NCBI GenBank assembly: GCA_009760855.2
Contig: WPIO01000095.1
Coordinates: 1,151,001-1,215,000, forward strand
Source of the DNA: Cristatella mucedo
Lineage: Eukaryota > Bryozoa > Phylactolaemata > Cristatellidae
DNA: 64,000 nt
Direction of reading: 5' to 3'
Within the stretch, counting starts at the first letter, position 1. The number at the start of each line of letters is the position of its first letter. This document shows positions 11,913-23,375 of this stretch, piece after piece. The notes beneath the pieces were generated by a model. It made no database searches. It had not been told where the DNA came from and saw nothing but the letters and a program-made list of their open reading frames with translations. The position numbers and the translations under genes are program-made.

Positions 11913-13117
11913 AGTGCAATGCGGGAGTCATGGGTTTGTGTCCTGGTTTAAAAACAACTCTTTACTGGCCCTAATAAGCCGGGCTTGAAACCACCACGGC
12001 TCATCTTCTGGTATAGAAATAAAGCTATTAAATCAGGTACTCTTTGTTTTCGTCTGAGATGCTCTGGGAATGTGGGAATGTATAGATGCTGTGCCGACTC
12101 GGTCTTGTAGTACAATAAGTTTACTCCACAGGCCTGCTACCCTTGGAATTGGGATAATAATATAAAAGAAAACAAGATAAAAAAACTGTTGCCCCAAAGA
12201 GAAGTAAATCTCATTAATCATTTTAATATCCTGGTAATGAAGCATTTCATCTGAATATTGTTAATTCCTCATAAAATGTAAGCGCATTCTTGAATTCACT
12301 CGATCATGTACAAAAATTTACACGGACGGATCAAATGCTACGACAAGCAAATGAGTCCTAGCCTTTGGGTTAGGTACTCACATTTCACTACCCTGGTCAT
12401 AGGCTCAAGTCTTACAGAGAGTAATCAAGTCAAGTGATGTCGCTCGGTAGAAAGATATAGGCTCTGCAAGCGTGGGAATTGAAATGGGTGTAGAGCGATT
12501 TGGGGATGGCTAGAGGCAAATGCCAACCAACCAAAGTCAGAGGAGGAGCAAGTGGTACGACGTTGAGCCTGGATGATAGGTATTGCATACGGGTAAGCCC
12601 GCGGGAGAGAATAGAGGGGGCCCAAAAGTGTGTGGCTGAACCTCGGATTAGATGTGCTGCTGCTTAATCGAGAGCCAGAGTAAGTCGGATAGAGGTGGTA
12701 TAGTGTACCAGTAGCAGTTCACAACAGACTAGATTAGCATCAGAATTTCTTTAGCAAGAATACCTGCAAGGAGTGAGCAAAAGATCTCTAGAATGTCACA
12801 AATGCATCGGTTAATGTGGCTGTTTACTTGTCTGAGCTTGCCATAATATTTGCATGCTAGCAGAAAGTAGCCAGACCTTACTGTGGACCTAATGTAGTCA
12901 TCTAGCAAAAGGTAGTTTTAGAACAAAACAGAACACTCAAGAAAAAACCGAGATTACGTGTAGATGATAATACATAGAGGGCATTTGATGGCTGAGCCAG
13001 TTTTGAGGTGAGAATTTCCGTTTTGAGCGGTTACTTTTGCCTATCACTATTGCATTGTTTGCATCCTCGTTAATTTTGAGGTTTGCTGCAATCCAGCCCA
13101 TCATAGGCACTAATAGT

Positions 13118-13530
13118 AATAATACATTTGATATAGCGCCCTCGGAGAACTCAATCTCTTTCTAGGCACTTTACATTTGCTGAAAAGGAAGCACGAACGA
13201 ATGGTTAGTTGTAGCATGCTCAATAAGCAAGAAGAATAACGTGGTTAGGGGTAACGTGCGTAGGGTCAGCATGCAAGTATGGTTAGTGGCAGCATGCACA
13301 GTGTAAGCACATAAAGGACGAATCACAGGGACCCACTAAATGCTGTGATAAAAAGTTGCGCTTTTAGTTTCTTTTGAAATGTGGTCGAGTTAGGAGATGT
13401 GCTGCAAGTCGAGAGTGAGTTCCAGGCTTTGTGAACATATGAAAGGCACGATCTCCAAAGGATTTGAGGTTTGTGCAAGGTACAGGTAAAGAATTAGATT
13501 CCAAAAAACAACTAACTGTTGGTTACAAGC
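13118..13530 (-). mobile_element. Reversed LINE 3' end
   Basis: Tail reversed (ATAGCGCCCTCGGAGAACTC ... TAGGCACTTTACATTTGC), 3' UTR, and the complement of the coding end (ATCTCCAAAGGATTTGAGGT). Confidence 0.7.
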
Positions 13531-13844
13531 TGTAAGTCAGGCGAAGTTTGGATGTACCCTTTGCTTTAAAGACTCGTCAAATTCTAAACATTGTGTTTGC
13601 ATAAGAACTGATCGAATTAGGAATGTCCGTTGGACTTAAAAAGCTTTCTTAGACTCCTCTCAGGCATTCACGAGTAGCATGCACTTGGAAAGTAGCATGA
13701 AGATCTATGGCCTCGTCTATTGCTACCGATTATTCTGCCCTAAGATAACATCATTCTCGAAAGTGATGCAGGTGCTAATCTAGGGATGTGTTTACCTTCT
13801 TCATGACAACCAAATACTAAGAAATTTCAGACCTAGATAAAATA

Positions 13845-13920
13845 ATATATTTTATATAGCATCCTTGTAGAACTCAATCACTTTCTAGGCACTTCACATT
13901 TGCTGCAAAGGAAAAGTTCC
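13845..13920 (-). mobile_element. Reversed LINE tail fragment
   Basis: TATATAGCATCCTTGTAGAACTCAATC then CTTTCTAGGCACTTCACATT; tail only. Confidence 0.5.
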
Positions 13921-14453
13921 AAATTAAACGAGTAACAGCAGTGGGTGTTCTAGACATGGTTTTCAGCAAAGACCAAGCGATTTCTATAGCATGCCTTGCA
14001 CGAACCAACGAGATGCGTAAAATAAATATAATGCATTCTGACTCCATTACAGCATGAGCATTCTTAGCAAAATTAAAAAACTTACAAACTCGAAGACAAA
14101 ATAGTACCCCTGGGTCATAGGTCAAAATAGTGGCTTCATGCCTTAAACTGGGTTTCTATTTTGCTGACGATTGACGCCCTATAGCAATTAACATTTAGCT
14201 GGTAGTAACTATTTTTTTATAAATAGTGCACTGAATTTCAGCAATTGGCCTCGAACACTGTAGGGTACTAAGATAAAACCATTTTTCCAAAACAAAGTAT
14301 ATAATACTACTACTGAAACTTCAAATACACAGCAGCCTTCTTTTATAGCCAAGTGATTTTCTAGGATTAGATAAATAAAGATTTCTCTGCAAGCAGTACC
14401 AATCCGGCTCCGACTGATCGTGCTGCCGCGATCGTTATTCAATGTAGGCACAG

Positions 14454-14656
14454 CAAGTAAAAGCCACTCACGCTATAGCCCATGCCGCTGAAGATACCAC
14501 GGCGGTGCCAAGAAATGACTACATTGAACTTAATACGAAGATCAAAATGGTCTGGAATGGTGCTTATACTCCGTCCCTCTCCATGCCTGTCCAGAGACTT
14601 TGCTACTCACTTGACGTGCCGAAGACTGCAAAACAATTCGACGTACCCAGACGCAA
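14454..14656 (+). CDS. Receptor tyrosine kinase, juxtamembrane exon
   Basis: Open frame of 67 codons plus two bases, ending in a GT donor (CGCAA|GTAAGA). It joins the transmembrane exon in phase 0 and the first kinase exon in phase 2. The peptide contains NDYIELN, a plausible phosphotyrosine docking site, then NGAYTPS, and ends QFDVPRR, which runs into the start of the kinase N-lobe as in other receptor kinases (aromatic-x-VPR before the glycine loop). A second possible acceptor at 14478 (CTATAG) would start the exon at 14479 but would need an additional exon ending in phase 1. The 14454 start needs none and is preferred. The acceptor tract is only moderately pyrimidine-rich, so this boundary is the weakest part of the call. 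Confidence 0.6.
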
Positions 14657-15016
14657 GTAAGAATGCATCTTCTGGAATTCGTAGAACAATACGTGTGCTA
14701 AATTAATAATTATGCTACATTTCTTGCATACCCCATACACCACAAGGTAATATTATTGGCATGGGATATATTTTTTCCTCCAAATTTGCGTGATGAAAAC
14801 GAGCTTAAAAATGCTCTCACCTGGTTCTTGTGACGGTCCTGTATGTGACCTGCATTGGTGTGTGTGTTCGCGCGCATGCACACGAGCATGTATTATTGAA
14901 GAGATTAACGTTGCAGTGGAAGCACTTTAGTTATTGCCTGTGTAGCTGCAGGTCACCAATAAGGCTGCTTTGCTGTCGTTCAAAACTAGACCATGTTACC
15001 AATATTGCAGCTGCTT

Positions 15017-15175
15017 TGGGTCTTAGCCGAGGAGGTAAGGTGCTCACTCTTCACGACCCAGGTCGTGGATTCAAGTCCTGCCGCGGTCGATCCTCTATCG
15101 CCCGCTGCAAGCGTCGGTGATAGCCGTAAAAGCTCTTCTGCCACTATATAAATGAGGCTGTTAAACCAGCTAAGA
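15017..15175 (+). mobile_element. SINE-A copy
   Basis: Head TTAGCCGAGGAGGTAAGGTG, B box GGTCGTGGATTCAAGTCC, body ATCGCCCGCTGCAAGCGTCG, end AATGAGGCTGTTAAACCAGC. Confidence 0.75.
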
Positions 15176-16479
15176 CTTTTCTCCGAGACTAACTTAATAA
15201 AGGAAGCAGCTGAATCTTGCTGACTTGCTGCGTCATCAACGTATGTGCGTGCTATCGATGACTTACTTTGCTTACGAAAATTTCAACGTGGGCCGTTCAG
15301 AAGCCAAGCGGTTAATGTTATGACTTCTGAATCGCTTGCTCGAAACCTGCTGGCCAATAGGACTCTACTAAGGCTTTTGCTTAAGCCCTAGTGTAGGATG
15401 CTGATATTTAACAGCACACAATAGATTTATTATGTATACAAGAATATGCATGTAAGTGATGATATATTTAACTTTTTTTTGCTAAAAACGGGTCGTGGAA
15501 GCATGTGTCATCAACCTCTTTAGCTATGAAAGCACGTCCCCACAATGTGCAGGGAAAGTCGCTCAAGAGAAAGTAGATTACAGTCACGAATCGAGTCCTG
15601 TTTGACTACTAACGGACGTTGCAAAGGGAGTTCAGAGAGAAATCTATCCAGCTGTAGCCCTTGGAGTCCAACTTAAACCTGAGCTGTAAGCAATAATAGG
15701 TCAGAGAACTCCAGATAACCATTCACCTAAAGTCATCCTGAGAGCTTCAAAGGATTACTTATGAACATATTAACTTTAGTCTTCCACCCCCTGACTGTGC
15801 ACAGGCCAATCTTTCAAAGCAGTGGATCCGAAAAACTAGAGAGCAAAGCAAGCAGAATGTATGCATACTTCGCTCAGAGAACAGTGAGAAAGAACTAACA
15901 ACGGAGAAACCACTCAGAACGTTACACTGCCGAAACTCAATAGGAACGAAGCATACGACAAACTCGAACAAAAAGGGAGTGAAGGAATAGAAGCCTGGGA
16001 GTATCAAGCTGCTTTCAGAGAAATACTCAGTTATAACAAAGTCAACAACAGGGAGAAAGGTAAGATTCGAGCTCTTCACGACCGAGGTCGTGGATTCGAG
16101 TCCTTGGTTTTCTTAGGCAAGCACTTACTAGCTAGACTGGGCTGAAAACTAGGTTAGTAGACACTGAGGCCCATATTGTAATTCAATACAGGAACTTTGC
16201 TGTGATTACTTTGTGTTGGATTGAGCTAGCTTATATTGATCTCGAACACAGTCTTATGCTGCAGGGCAAAGAGTGCTTAACTTTTGCGGAGTCTGTTTGA
16301 GCCATTATTTACCATTCTTAAAAATCATGATTGTGTGCTACTTAGAAAATATTGCCACAACTGAATTTTACTCCTTACACCAAACTGAGTTTTGTCTAGT
16401 GTGTGAACTGCTTGTTTAGTAAGTACTGCCGGGAGCTGCCGTAAGTCTTAATCACTCTCAGCATCCATATAATCGTTTA

Positions 16480-17085
16480 GCTAAGAGTAAATGTCAAAAA
16501 AATACTGGCAAAACTGGTCCAGCAATCAAATAATTGCTCACAATATCTTTCAAAAGACAAACATGCGAGGCGTGAGATCTGAAGGCTTGTTGATTCCGAC
16601 ATAAAAATATAATGCATTAAAAAGGTTTAGGCAAACCAGAAGTAACGTATTTATTACGACAAAATTTATCTATCACTGCATCATATACGACTTGTGCTTC
16701 AACTTGCTGAACCTAGGTACATCGAGATGGATATTTGCAGCTTGTTGAGGAACATGTTAAGCACCTAGAAAGAGATTAAGTTCTCTGAGGGCGCTTTATC
16801 AAGTGCAATATTATTATTATGTTTGCAACTTTCAAACAGCTCAATTTACAGTGTAGCTTCGTGCAATGCAAAAATGCATTACTCAGTCAGTGCTTGAACT
16901 ATCAATGTGAAATTTGAAATTTAACTTCAACCATGCTTTAAAACACTGCTGGAGTTCATTTCTTATTTAGGTTGGATCATTTTTCAAATACATGTCCGTG
17001 ATTGCAAATAATACAGTTCAAGGACATTTGAAAAATAACACGCATAGCAAAAAGTTATGTAACCGAAATCAGAAATAAGATATTT
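16480..17085 (+). mobile_element. Second copy of the foldback element, truncated
   Basis: Reproduces the left arm and centre of the 4.92 kb element (AATCAAATAATT...CTTTCAAAAGAC, ACTTGCTGAACCTAGGTA, CAGTGTAGCTTCGTG, AACCGAAATCAGAAATAAGA), but the right arm is missing. It is interrupted at about 16752-16825 by a LINE-tail insertion. Confidence 0.6.
16752..16825 (+). mobile_element. LINE tail nested in the foldback copy
   Basis: Conserved tail (GCACCTAGAAAGAGATTAAG, CTCTGAGGGCGCTTTATC) ending in ATTATTATT, inserted inside the arm sequence so that arm homology resumes afterwards. Confidence 0.6.
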
Positions 17086-17240
17086 CTATGGTGCTTAAAT
17101 ATAATTAAATCTCTTCTGAGGCACTCTATGTATGCTGTAAAGAAAGCCTATTAATACAGTTAGGGATAGCTTCTACAACGTCAGCACACATTAGCTCACA
17201 AAAGACTAGTAACTAAGACCCAGTAAATGCTAAATAAAAA
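17085..17240 (-). mobile_element. Decayed reversed LINE 3' end
   Basis: TTAAATCTCTTCTGAGGCAC and further TAACTAAGACCCAGTAAATG match the reversed tail and UTR with many substitutions. Confidence 0.45.
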
Positions 17241-17244
17241 ATAT

Positions 17245-17411
17245 GAGCTGATTTAACAACCTCTTTTTTGTATAGCAACAGAGGAGCCTTTGCGGCTATC
17301 ACCACCGCTTACGGTGGCGATAAAGAATACACCGATGATTCGAACCCACAACCTGGGACCCCCAGGTAGTGAAAACCTAATGCCTTACCTACTGTGCCAT
17401 CACGGCTCACT
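17245..17411 (-). mobile_element. SINE-A copy, reversed
   Basis: Minus strand: GTGATGGCACAGTAGGTAAG (A box), GTTGTGGGTTCGAATCATCG (B box), AAGCGGTGGTGATAGCCGCA, end GAGGTTGTTAAATCAGC. Confidence 0.75.
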
Positions 17412-17589
17412 GCTAAGAGGAACAGTGGTAAGAGGAACAGGTGGGGTTTTAACTTATTTTTGTTCACTAATCCGAGACCCTCCATTGTGCGTATCATCTA
17501 TTCACTAAATAATGTGTATACACATTACAATAACCAAATACACCGGCAGACATACCCGTGGGCAAGCGCAGATGCTTACAAATAATAAT

Positions 17590-17760
17590 AATGATACTAA
17601 TGCACTTGATAAAGCGCCCTCAGAAAACTTAATCTCTTTCTAGGTGCTTTACATTTGCTGCAAAGGGAAGCGCGATTGAATGGTGAGTAATATCATGCTT
17701 GGTAAACATGAATAACATGGTTAGGGGTGACATGCACAGTGTCAGCACGCATAAGCAAAG
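17590..17760 (-). mobile_element. Reversed LINE 3' end
   Basis: TGATAAAGCGCCCTCAGAAA ... TTTCTAGGTGCTTTACATTT then UTR (GGTTAGGGGTGACATGCAC); truncated at about 17760. Confidence 0.65.
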
Positions 17761-18395
17761 GCTGATCGAATGAAGCCGACCAGAAACATCTACGGCCGAA
17801 ATAAAAGCACCTGCCCACCATTAGGGATTTGGTGTGCATTGAACCATTAGCTTTAATCCTAGAAGCTACTCATTTAGACTGGCTCTGAAGCTATAGACAG
17901 CGTTAGCCTTATAGTGCGTCACCATTTTCACTCAAAACAATTATTACATAAACGCATGAATCAATGCACAGAGAGCAGTGGAGAAATGAAAAGCTGGCTA
18001 CTGTAGATAGGCATAGCCACCCCACATATACATTCATATATCTGTGTGCATATGCATGTGCTCGCTCAGACGTGTCTCACTAACTGGCATCTAGCAGCAT
18101 CAGCTTCTGATTACTGATATTCCTGATTACTGGCCTATGACCTAAGATTTGACGGAGGTCCATTTTTTCACTCAGATGGTGTGATGGCCAAGGTAATAGA
18201 ATAATGCTACAGACTGTGTAAAAGAATACCCTGGCTGCTTTCTTGTCTATTAAGTATTGCAATCACTAACCTGTCCCCAAAAAGGAGAACTGCATCAGCG
18301 CTGAAGCCTACGTTAACATAACCGTTGGTATGAGCGTGCCGTGCTCCCTGGGCACTGCAATGTGACCGGTCGGTCCCCTGATGCTTTGTTGACAG

Positions 18396-18496
18396 TTTTA
18401 AGATGATCGAAGTCGTGGGGAGCGGCAAATATGGTGTGGTGAGTCGTGCTACTCTACTTCCCGGCATGATCGATGTGGCTGCTAAAACACTTTCGG
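18396..18496 (+). CDS. Receptor tyrosine kinase, glycine-loop and VAxK exon
   Basis: After acceptor TTGACAG the exon supplies one base to finish the previous codon, then 33 codons, then one base before the donor GTGAGT. It encodes FKMIEVVGSGKYGVV, the first strand and glycine-rich loop (GxGxxGxV), and DVAAKTL, in which the K is the ATP-binding lysine (VAxK motif). The phase links exactly to the juxtamembrane exon before and the alpha-C exon after. An alternative acceptor 7 bases downstream (TTTTAAG) would lose the conserved aromatic residue and break phase. Confidence 0.88.
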
Positions 18497-19893
18497 GTGA
18501 GTGCCCACTTCAGCCTGCAGCCAACTGATTGTTCCAAGCAGCTGCCATAATGAGACCAGGCTTGACTTTTAATTGCAACCATTTGATGGTCCTATACATT
18601 ATACTGTACGACTTCCACGCCATCTTGCTTTATTCAACACGACAGGGGCAAGTGTCTGTCATTCTACATGATATTTTTGCATGACTAGGCATTACATGAC
18701 CATCAGACATCTTGGCTCTACCTTATTGCAGCGCAATCGTACCTCATTGTATGGCTGTACTAGGAACAGAGTGGCAAAATGCAAGAGCATGGCAATGAGA
18801 ATTGCTATTAAATTACAGTTGTGCACACGTTTTCAGAGGCATCTATGTCGCCCAGTAATGACTACTGCTTTAGCGGTGACATTCGGGATGTTGGGTTCGT
18901 GTATGCGAGTTTTCACCACTTGTTTTACATAATTTTTGAGCAATGGCACTTGCTAATTCGCAACATTAACAGACAGGATTTTGGTGAGGAAAGCGTATGG
19001 ACATGGAATATGTTGACATGCTCATTAGGACTAAATCACACAACGTAAACTGATTCGAAATTGTCAGGTTGTGTTTGTAGACGATTGGAATTGTAGACAA
19101 AATTTGTGCAGCCGTCCTTTGCCACTTAGCACTTCGACTTTCACGGCTTTACTCTATCGCGGTTTTTAAAATAGACATATATTCATTAAAAAGTTAGTGA
19201 AAACGATACAGCGAGCACTCGGTTCTCTGAGTCAATTATGCACCTCTGTATTACTACAATTGAAATATTAAAATAACTGTAGGTATGGCCTTTAGGCTTA
19301 CGTATTCGAGAGCCCCCCTTAATCCTTCAACGCCAGGTGCAGCCGCTCGACCACTCCTTGTGTGTGGACAAGAATATTCTTGTACATCTCTTTATCTTCA
19401 TTGCATCGTCATCCAACAACTTGCACTATTTTCATTTGTTAGTGGCTGTTTGTGTTTAAGATCCGTGTTTGTGCATGTGTGTAATTTAATGTACAATAAT
19501 AAAACGATATTTGTAACGACTAGTAGGTCTTATTTTCTCTCATTTTACATAATATTTTGGAAATTACGAGTGTAATGGTAACTAAGGGGGTGTTATTTAA
19601 TTTCAGGTGGCTCTAATAATGTTAAAAACCCTATTTAGAGGGCCGTGAACAGGTTTTCTATGCTCGAGCTACTAAAATATTTGATATATAAATACAAAAT
19701 TCTACTTTGCAGAAATTCACTTATTGAGGAAGAGTCTGGAACTGATTAACCGCGATAAACGAGGGACAACTGTATCTAACTACTTATTTTCTTATTTACG
19801 ACGTATTTATTGCTTTTTTTGTACATGATTACACATAGGGACGTCTCCAGCCTCGTTAAAGACTCTTGATAACTCTTAGTCCACTTATTTTAG

Positions 19894-20150
19894 CCGATGC
19901 CACCGTTTCCGACATGCAAGATCTCTTGCTCGAGGCTTACCTCATGATGTCCATCGGCAAGCACGAGAACGTCCTCTCAGTTGTGGCTACGTGCCTCAGT
20001 GCCAGGCCGCCTGTGATCCTGATGGAGTGGTGTCAGCACGGTGACCTCAAGACGTTCGTGGAACAGCCAAGAGAGGCGATCTCGCCCTCACGAATGCTGC
20101 AAATGTGCCTCGACATTTCGAACGGAATGTGCTATTTGATTCACAAAAAG
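19894..20150 (+). CDS. Receptor tyrosine kinase, alpha-C to alpha-E exon
   Basis: Acceptor TTATTTTAG, two bases to complete a codon, 85 codons, donor AAG|GTTTGC, phase 0. It encodes the alpha-C helix (LLLEAYLM; the E is the partner of the catalytic lysine), the HENVL turn after it, the hinge (VILMEWCQHGDLKTF, where the ME-x-C and GDL pattern is typical of tyrosine kinases) and alpha-E (DISNGMCYL). All these elements are in the order and spacing of a tyrosine kinase domain. The donor is non-consensus at +4 to +6 but leads to the canonical join [19 protein letters not shown]. Confidence 0.9.
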
Positions 20151-20388
20151 GTTTGCTTTTTTCGGCAGCATCTCTGGGCGAAGTGTCGAAAAGTTTTTTG
20201 CCAATGCTTGAGAGCCTCTTTCTAAAGTCCCTGTCGCCACCACACTGCCTGAAGAAAGCATGCTTTGATCGCTGACTTACGATCTCCTGGTTGGTGGCTT
20301 CCTTGCTTTGTCTTCGCGACAACTGTCTTGTGTTTGCACCCTGCAGCAAAAGGAAGGGGAATCGCTCGAACGCGAACTTTCCTACCAG

Positions 20389-20582
20389 GTAGTCCACCGA
20401 GATCTGGCTGCTAGAAACGTCCTAGTGGCTGCTGACCTCAGATGCAAAGTAGCAGACTTCGGCCTGTCACGGCTCGTCAGCGACCACGAATATTACAGGG
20501 CTCGATGCGACCGAGCGCTCGCCATTCGATGGCTAGCTCCGGAAATAGCAGTCACCGGCAAGTTCACTGAAGCAACTGACGT
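20389..20582 (+). CDS. Receptor tyrosine kinase, catalytic and activation loop exon
   Basis: The exon contains HRDLAARN (catalytic loop with the tyrosine-kinase-specific AAR), ADFGLSR (Mg-binding DFG), an activation loop with paired tyrosines ([10 protein letters not shown]), and AIRWLAPE (P+1 loop; R/W/APE as in tyrosine kinases). The donor is CGT|GTAAGA, and the split codon continues as GTG-TGG (DVW) in the next exon. The start at 20389 gives the normal spacing to alpha-E. An upstream in-frame acceptor (CTGCAG, exon start 20347) would add 14 residues just before the HRD loop. All catalytic residues are intact, so the enzyme should be active. Confidence 0.93.
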
Positions 20583-22152
20583 GTAAGAATGTCTCATTGA
20601 TTTTCTCGTCCGTGACACAATGCATGTGCAAAGCGGCGTGTCCATGCTATGGGATCACCACCTTCCTGAGTTTTACTTTTGCTCTTTTTGCAATGACGGA
20701 CCATGCTGCTCGATGTAATGCTATATGAATTGCTTAATTTGTAATGCACAGAGGTTAACCATTTTCAGTTTGCGACCCACTGGCATGCACACTACTGCTT
20801 TCATCAGCAATTTTTGCATTGAGAATGTCTTTTGGACAGTGCCAATATATTTTGCTGTGATTGTGAGCCACTTCATCAAACTATCATAATGCAGTCCGGA
20901 AATGATCTCAACTTTCAGTGGGTGAGCTGGCCAGTAGAGATGGGACACTACCTCCTTGCTCATTCAGCATTTCAGTATTAAAACCGCGAAAAGCGCTATT
21001 GCTCTTTTTACCTCTTAGCAATAGCTATAATCAAAGGGCTGCATCACTTTTCAAGCATAGTCCAGATTAAGCCAAAAAAAGGGCACAGACCTTGACCTTC
21101 CTGGAAGACGCCCAATTACCGGAAGTCGAATGGGCATGTCCTGTGGTTTGCCAGACATGCCCTTTTTGCTTGGTCAAAGTGGACCGGGGCCCGAAGGCCC
21201 ATTCACAATAATCATGTGCTGTCTCAGCACCCCTGTTTTCAGTCGAAGCCCCAAAATAGTAATTCGATGAAACCCTAGGATGCCGGTTAGTAATTTTGTT
21301 GTGTGATGCAGAGAATCTACCACTGAGTTCAAAAATATTCCCGTTTGCAACCCATCCTTTGATCCTCAGGAAACATAATAGTCTGCTTGGGTGTTATAAC
21401 TGCTAACTTCGGTGGGTGTTTAAAATACACCTGTTCTAATAGGTAGTTTGAATTGTTTGTTCCTGGCTCACGTAAGTTGTAATAGACAAGGCCCGTCAAG
21501 CTCTTTCAGCTTTGGAGTCTTAGGGCATTTGATTTTCGTGCAGTTTTATATCGGTAGTTCTTATGTGTGCATGCATGTATTAAACTAGCGATATTCCCTA
21601 GTCTCTACTCTCTCGCAGACTTGTTTAACACCAACACGTGTCGCCTCTAGATCTGGCTCTGAGTGCAGGAGAGTACTCGGTAGCATTTGTCTTCCCCAAC
21701 CCCTTCTTTCCCGTACAGGTCAAGGGCGAGCCTTGTCTTCCCCGAATCTTTCCAGCCCCTTTCCTTCTGAGCTAGGTCTGGGCTATGCAAAAGTTCTCTG
21801 ACCTCTGGGTCAGCTTGAGATATTCTGTTCAAGTCATTTAAAACTCCGGTCTGCCTGCATTAAAAACTAGTCCTTGGTCTTATGTTTATTGCAAGTATGC
21901 ACTCGAACTCTGGAGTAGAAGTATTGCGATCGCTTGATAAATGTTTCTTAACCATGACAGCAAAGCTATGCAACAACCAAGGACCTTGCAGCAAACCGAC
22001 AAGAAACCTTCATTGTTCGCACATTTTCTTTCAAGATCTGATAGTTATGACCTGTTTTACGAGATTGGTCACGCCGAAGAACAGTTGTTGGCTTAAGTAA
22101 TGCCATAGCATGCATAGCTGACAGTTGGGATTGCGATTTGACTATCTTTCAG

Positions 22153-22257
22153 GTGGTCCTACGGTATCACCGTGTGGGAGATTTACTCAAGAGGACAGAC
22201 GCCGTATGAAGACATTCCCGTAGAGCTCGTCATGTCTGCTGTGGGAAATGGCACGAG
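22153..22257 (+). CDS. Receptor tyrosine kinase, alpha-F exon
   Basis: Acceptor ATCTTTCAG and donor ACGAG|GTAAGG. It encodes WSYGITVWEIYSRGQTPY, the DVWSYG helix-F motif (D and V come from the previous exon) and the PY segment shared by tyrosine kinases, then DIPVELVMSAVGNGT. It begins with one base and ends in phase 2, matching both neighbours. The length (35 codons) and motif spacing are ordinary for the C-lobe. Confidence 0.92.
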
Positions 22258-23014
22258 GTAAGGAACTGCGGGCAGGACGGGAAATACGTTGGCTCCTACA
22301 TTTACTGATGCTGCTGGCTAGTTGAGTGCCAGTAGAGTGAGCTCAACTGATGCATTCGTAGCTTTACACTTGGGCTAGCCAGCAGACGTCATCTCACACC
22401 ATAAAACTGCTGAGTCAGAATGACAGCTCATGAAGCAAGTGGTAAAGAAATAGCAGCATAAGGTTGCTGGAAAGAAAATACCACTGTCGGCAGCAGCTGA
22501 TATTTTATCACCGTTGTGGAGGTGAATTCTACGCTTTTAAGACCTTGTGGCAAAAGCCTGTACCGTTGCCAGTTTTAAGTGAAAGAAAGGGACCCTTAAT
22601 TTATTACCTTAAGATGCTGAAACAGGTGCAGAACTATAGCCATGTAGGAAGGAACTAAGCCATGGCAGCCCATCTGGATCAAAGGTAGGAATTTTCTTTC
22701 TATTTTTGACATGACATCGATACTCTAGGAGTGAAGGCTAGACTAATACCCTTGCTGTGCAATGGACGTGCATAAATAGAATCTGCCGAGATTCTCCACA
22801 GAACTGATGGTGTGAAGTTAATACAAATTTAAGGATAGTCAGCAAGTCTGCATGTTCATTTGCACCAATGACGATTTGACACCAGGGACAGTCGAATAGA
22901 TTTAATAAGATTAGATTCGTGCTTTTATAAGAAAATATTTTAATGTAGTTGAGAAATAATGTTGTCATTATTCCACCAATGCAGATTTTTACTCCATTAA
23001 ACAAGAAGTCGAAG

Positions 23015-23375
23015 CTTTCGCTTGCAGTAGGGTAGTTTTGTATGTTCCCACAGCCTGGAACTCAATCCCGACCTGCGTCACAACATCTCCTGACTTGTCC
23101 ACATTTAAAAAAAAAGTAAAAACGCATATATTTATGACAGCCTTCAGTGGGTCCCTGTGATTCGTTCTGTATGGGCTAATGCGTGCTGACACTGCGAATG
23201 CTGCCACTAACCAAACTGGCATGCTAACCCTATGCAGGTCACCCCTAACCATATTATTCTTGTTTACTCAGCATGCTACCGGTAACCGCTCGATCGTACT
23301 TCTTTTGCAGCAAATGTAAAGTGCCTAGAGAGAGATTTAGTTCTCTGAGGGCACTGTATCAAATGTATTACTATT
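23015..23375 (+). mobile_element. LINE 3' end in kinase intron
   Basis: Coding remnant (CCACAGCCTGGAACTCAATC, 23046 on), UTR with GGGTCCCTGTGATTCG, tail GTGCCTAGAGAGAGATTTAG and ATTACTATTATAATTAT. Confidence 0.65.

Larger units (their letters stand above)
3626..14453 (+). other. Kinase gene intron between transmembrane and juxtamembrane exons
   Basis: This intron of about 10.8 kb contains the foldback element (4.92-5.84 kb), a reversed LINE scrap (about 6340-6440), a reversed LINE with expanded microsatellites (8.62-9.06 kb), a LINE fragment in sense (10.93-11.91 kb) and reversed LINE fragments (13.12-13.53 and 13.85-13.92 kb). Between about 5.85-8.3, 9.1-10.6 and 11.95-13.1 kb I see nothing beyond unique AT-rich sequence and a decayed SINE-A remnant (about 8365-8455). 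The 103-codon minus frame at 4402-4713 shows no recognisable domain. Confidence 0.6.
14657..18395 (+). other. Kinase gene intron before the glycine-loop exon
   Basis: Contains SINE-A copies (15017-15175 sense, 17245-17411 reversed), a truncated SINE head (16068-16110), the second foldback copy (16.48-17.08 kb) with a LINE tail inserted, and reversed LINE tails (17.09-17.24 and 17.59-17.76 kb). 17.8-18.39 kb appears unique and non-coding. Confidence 0.55.
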
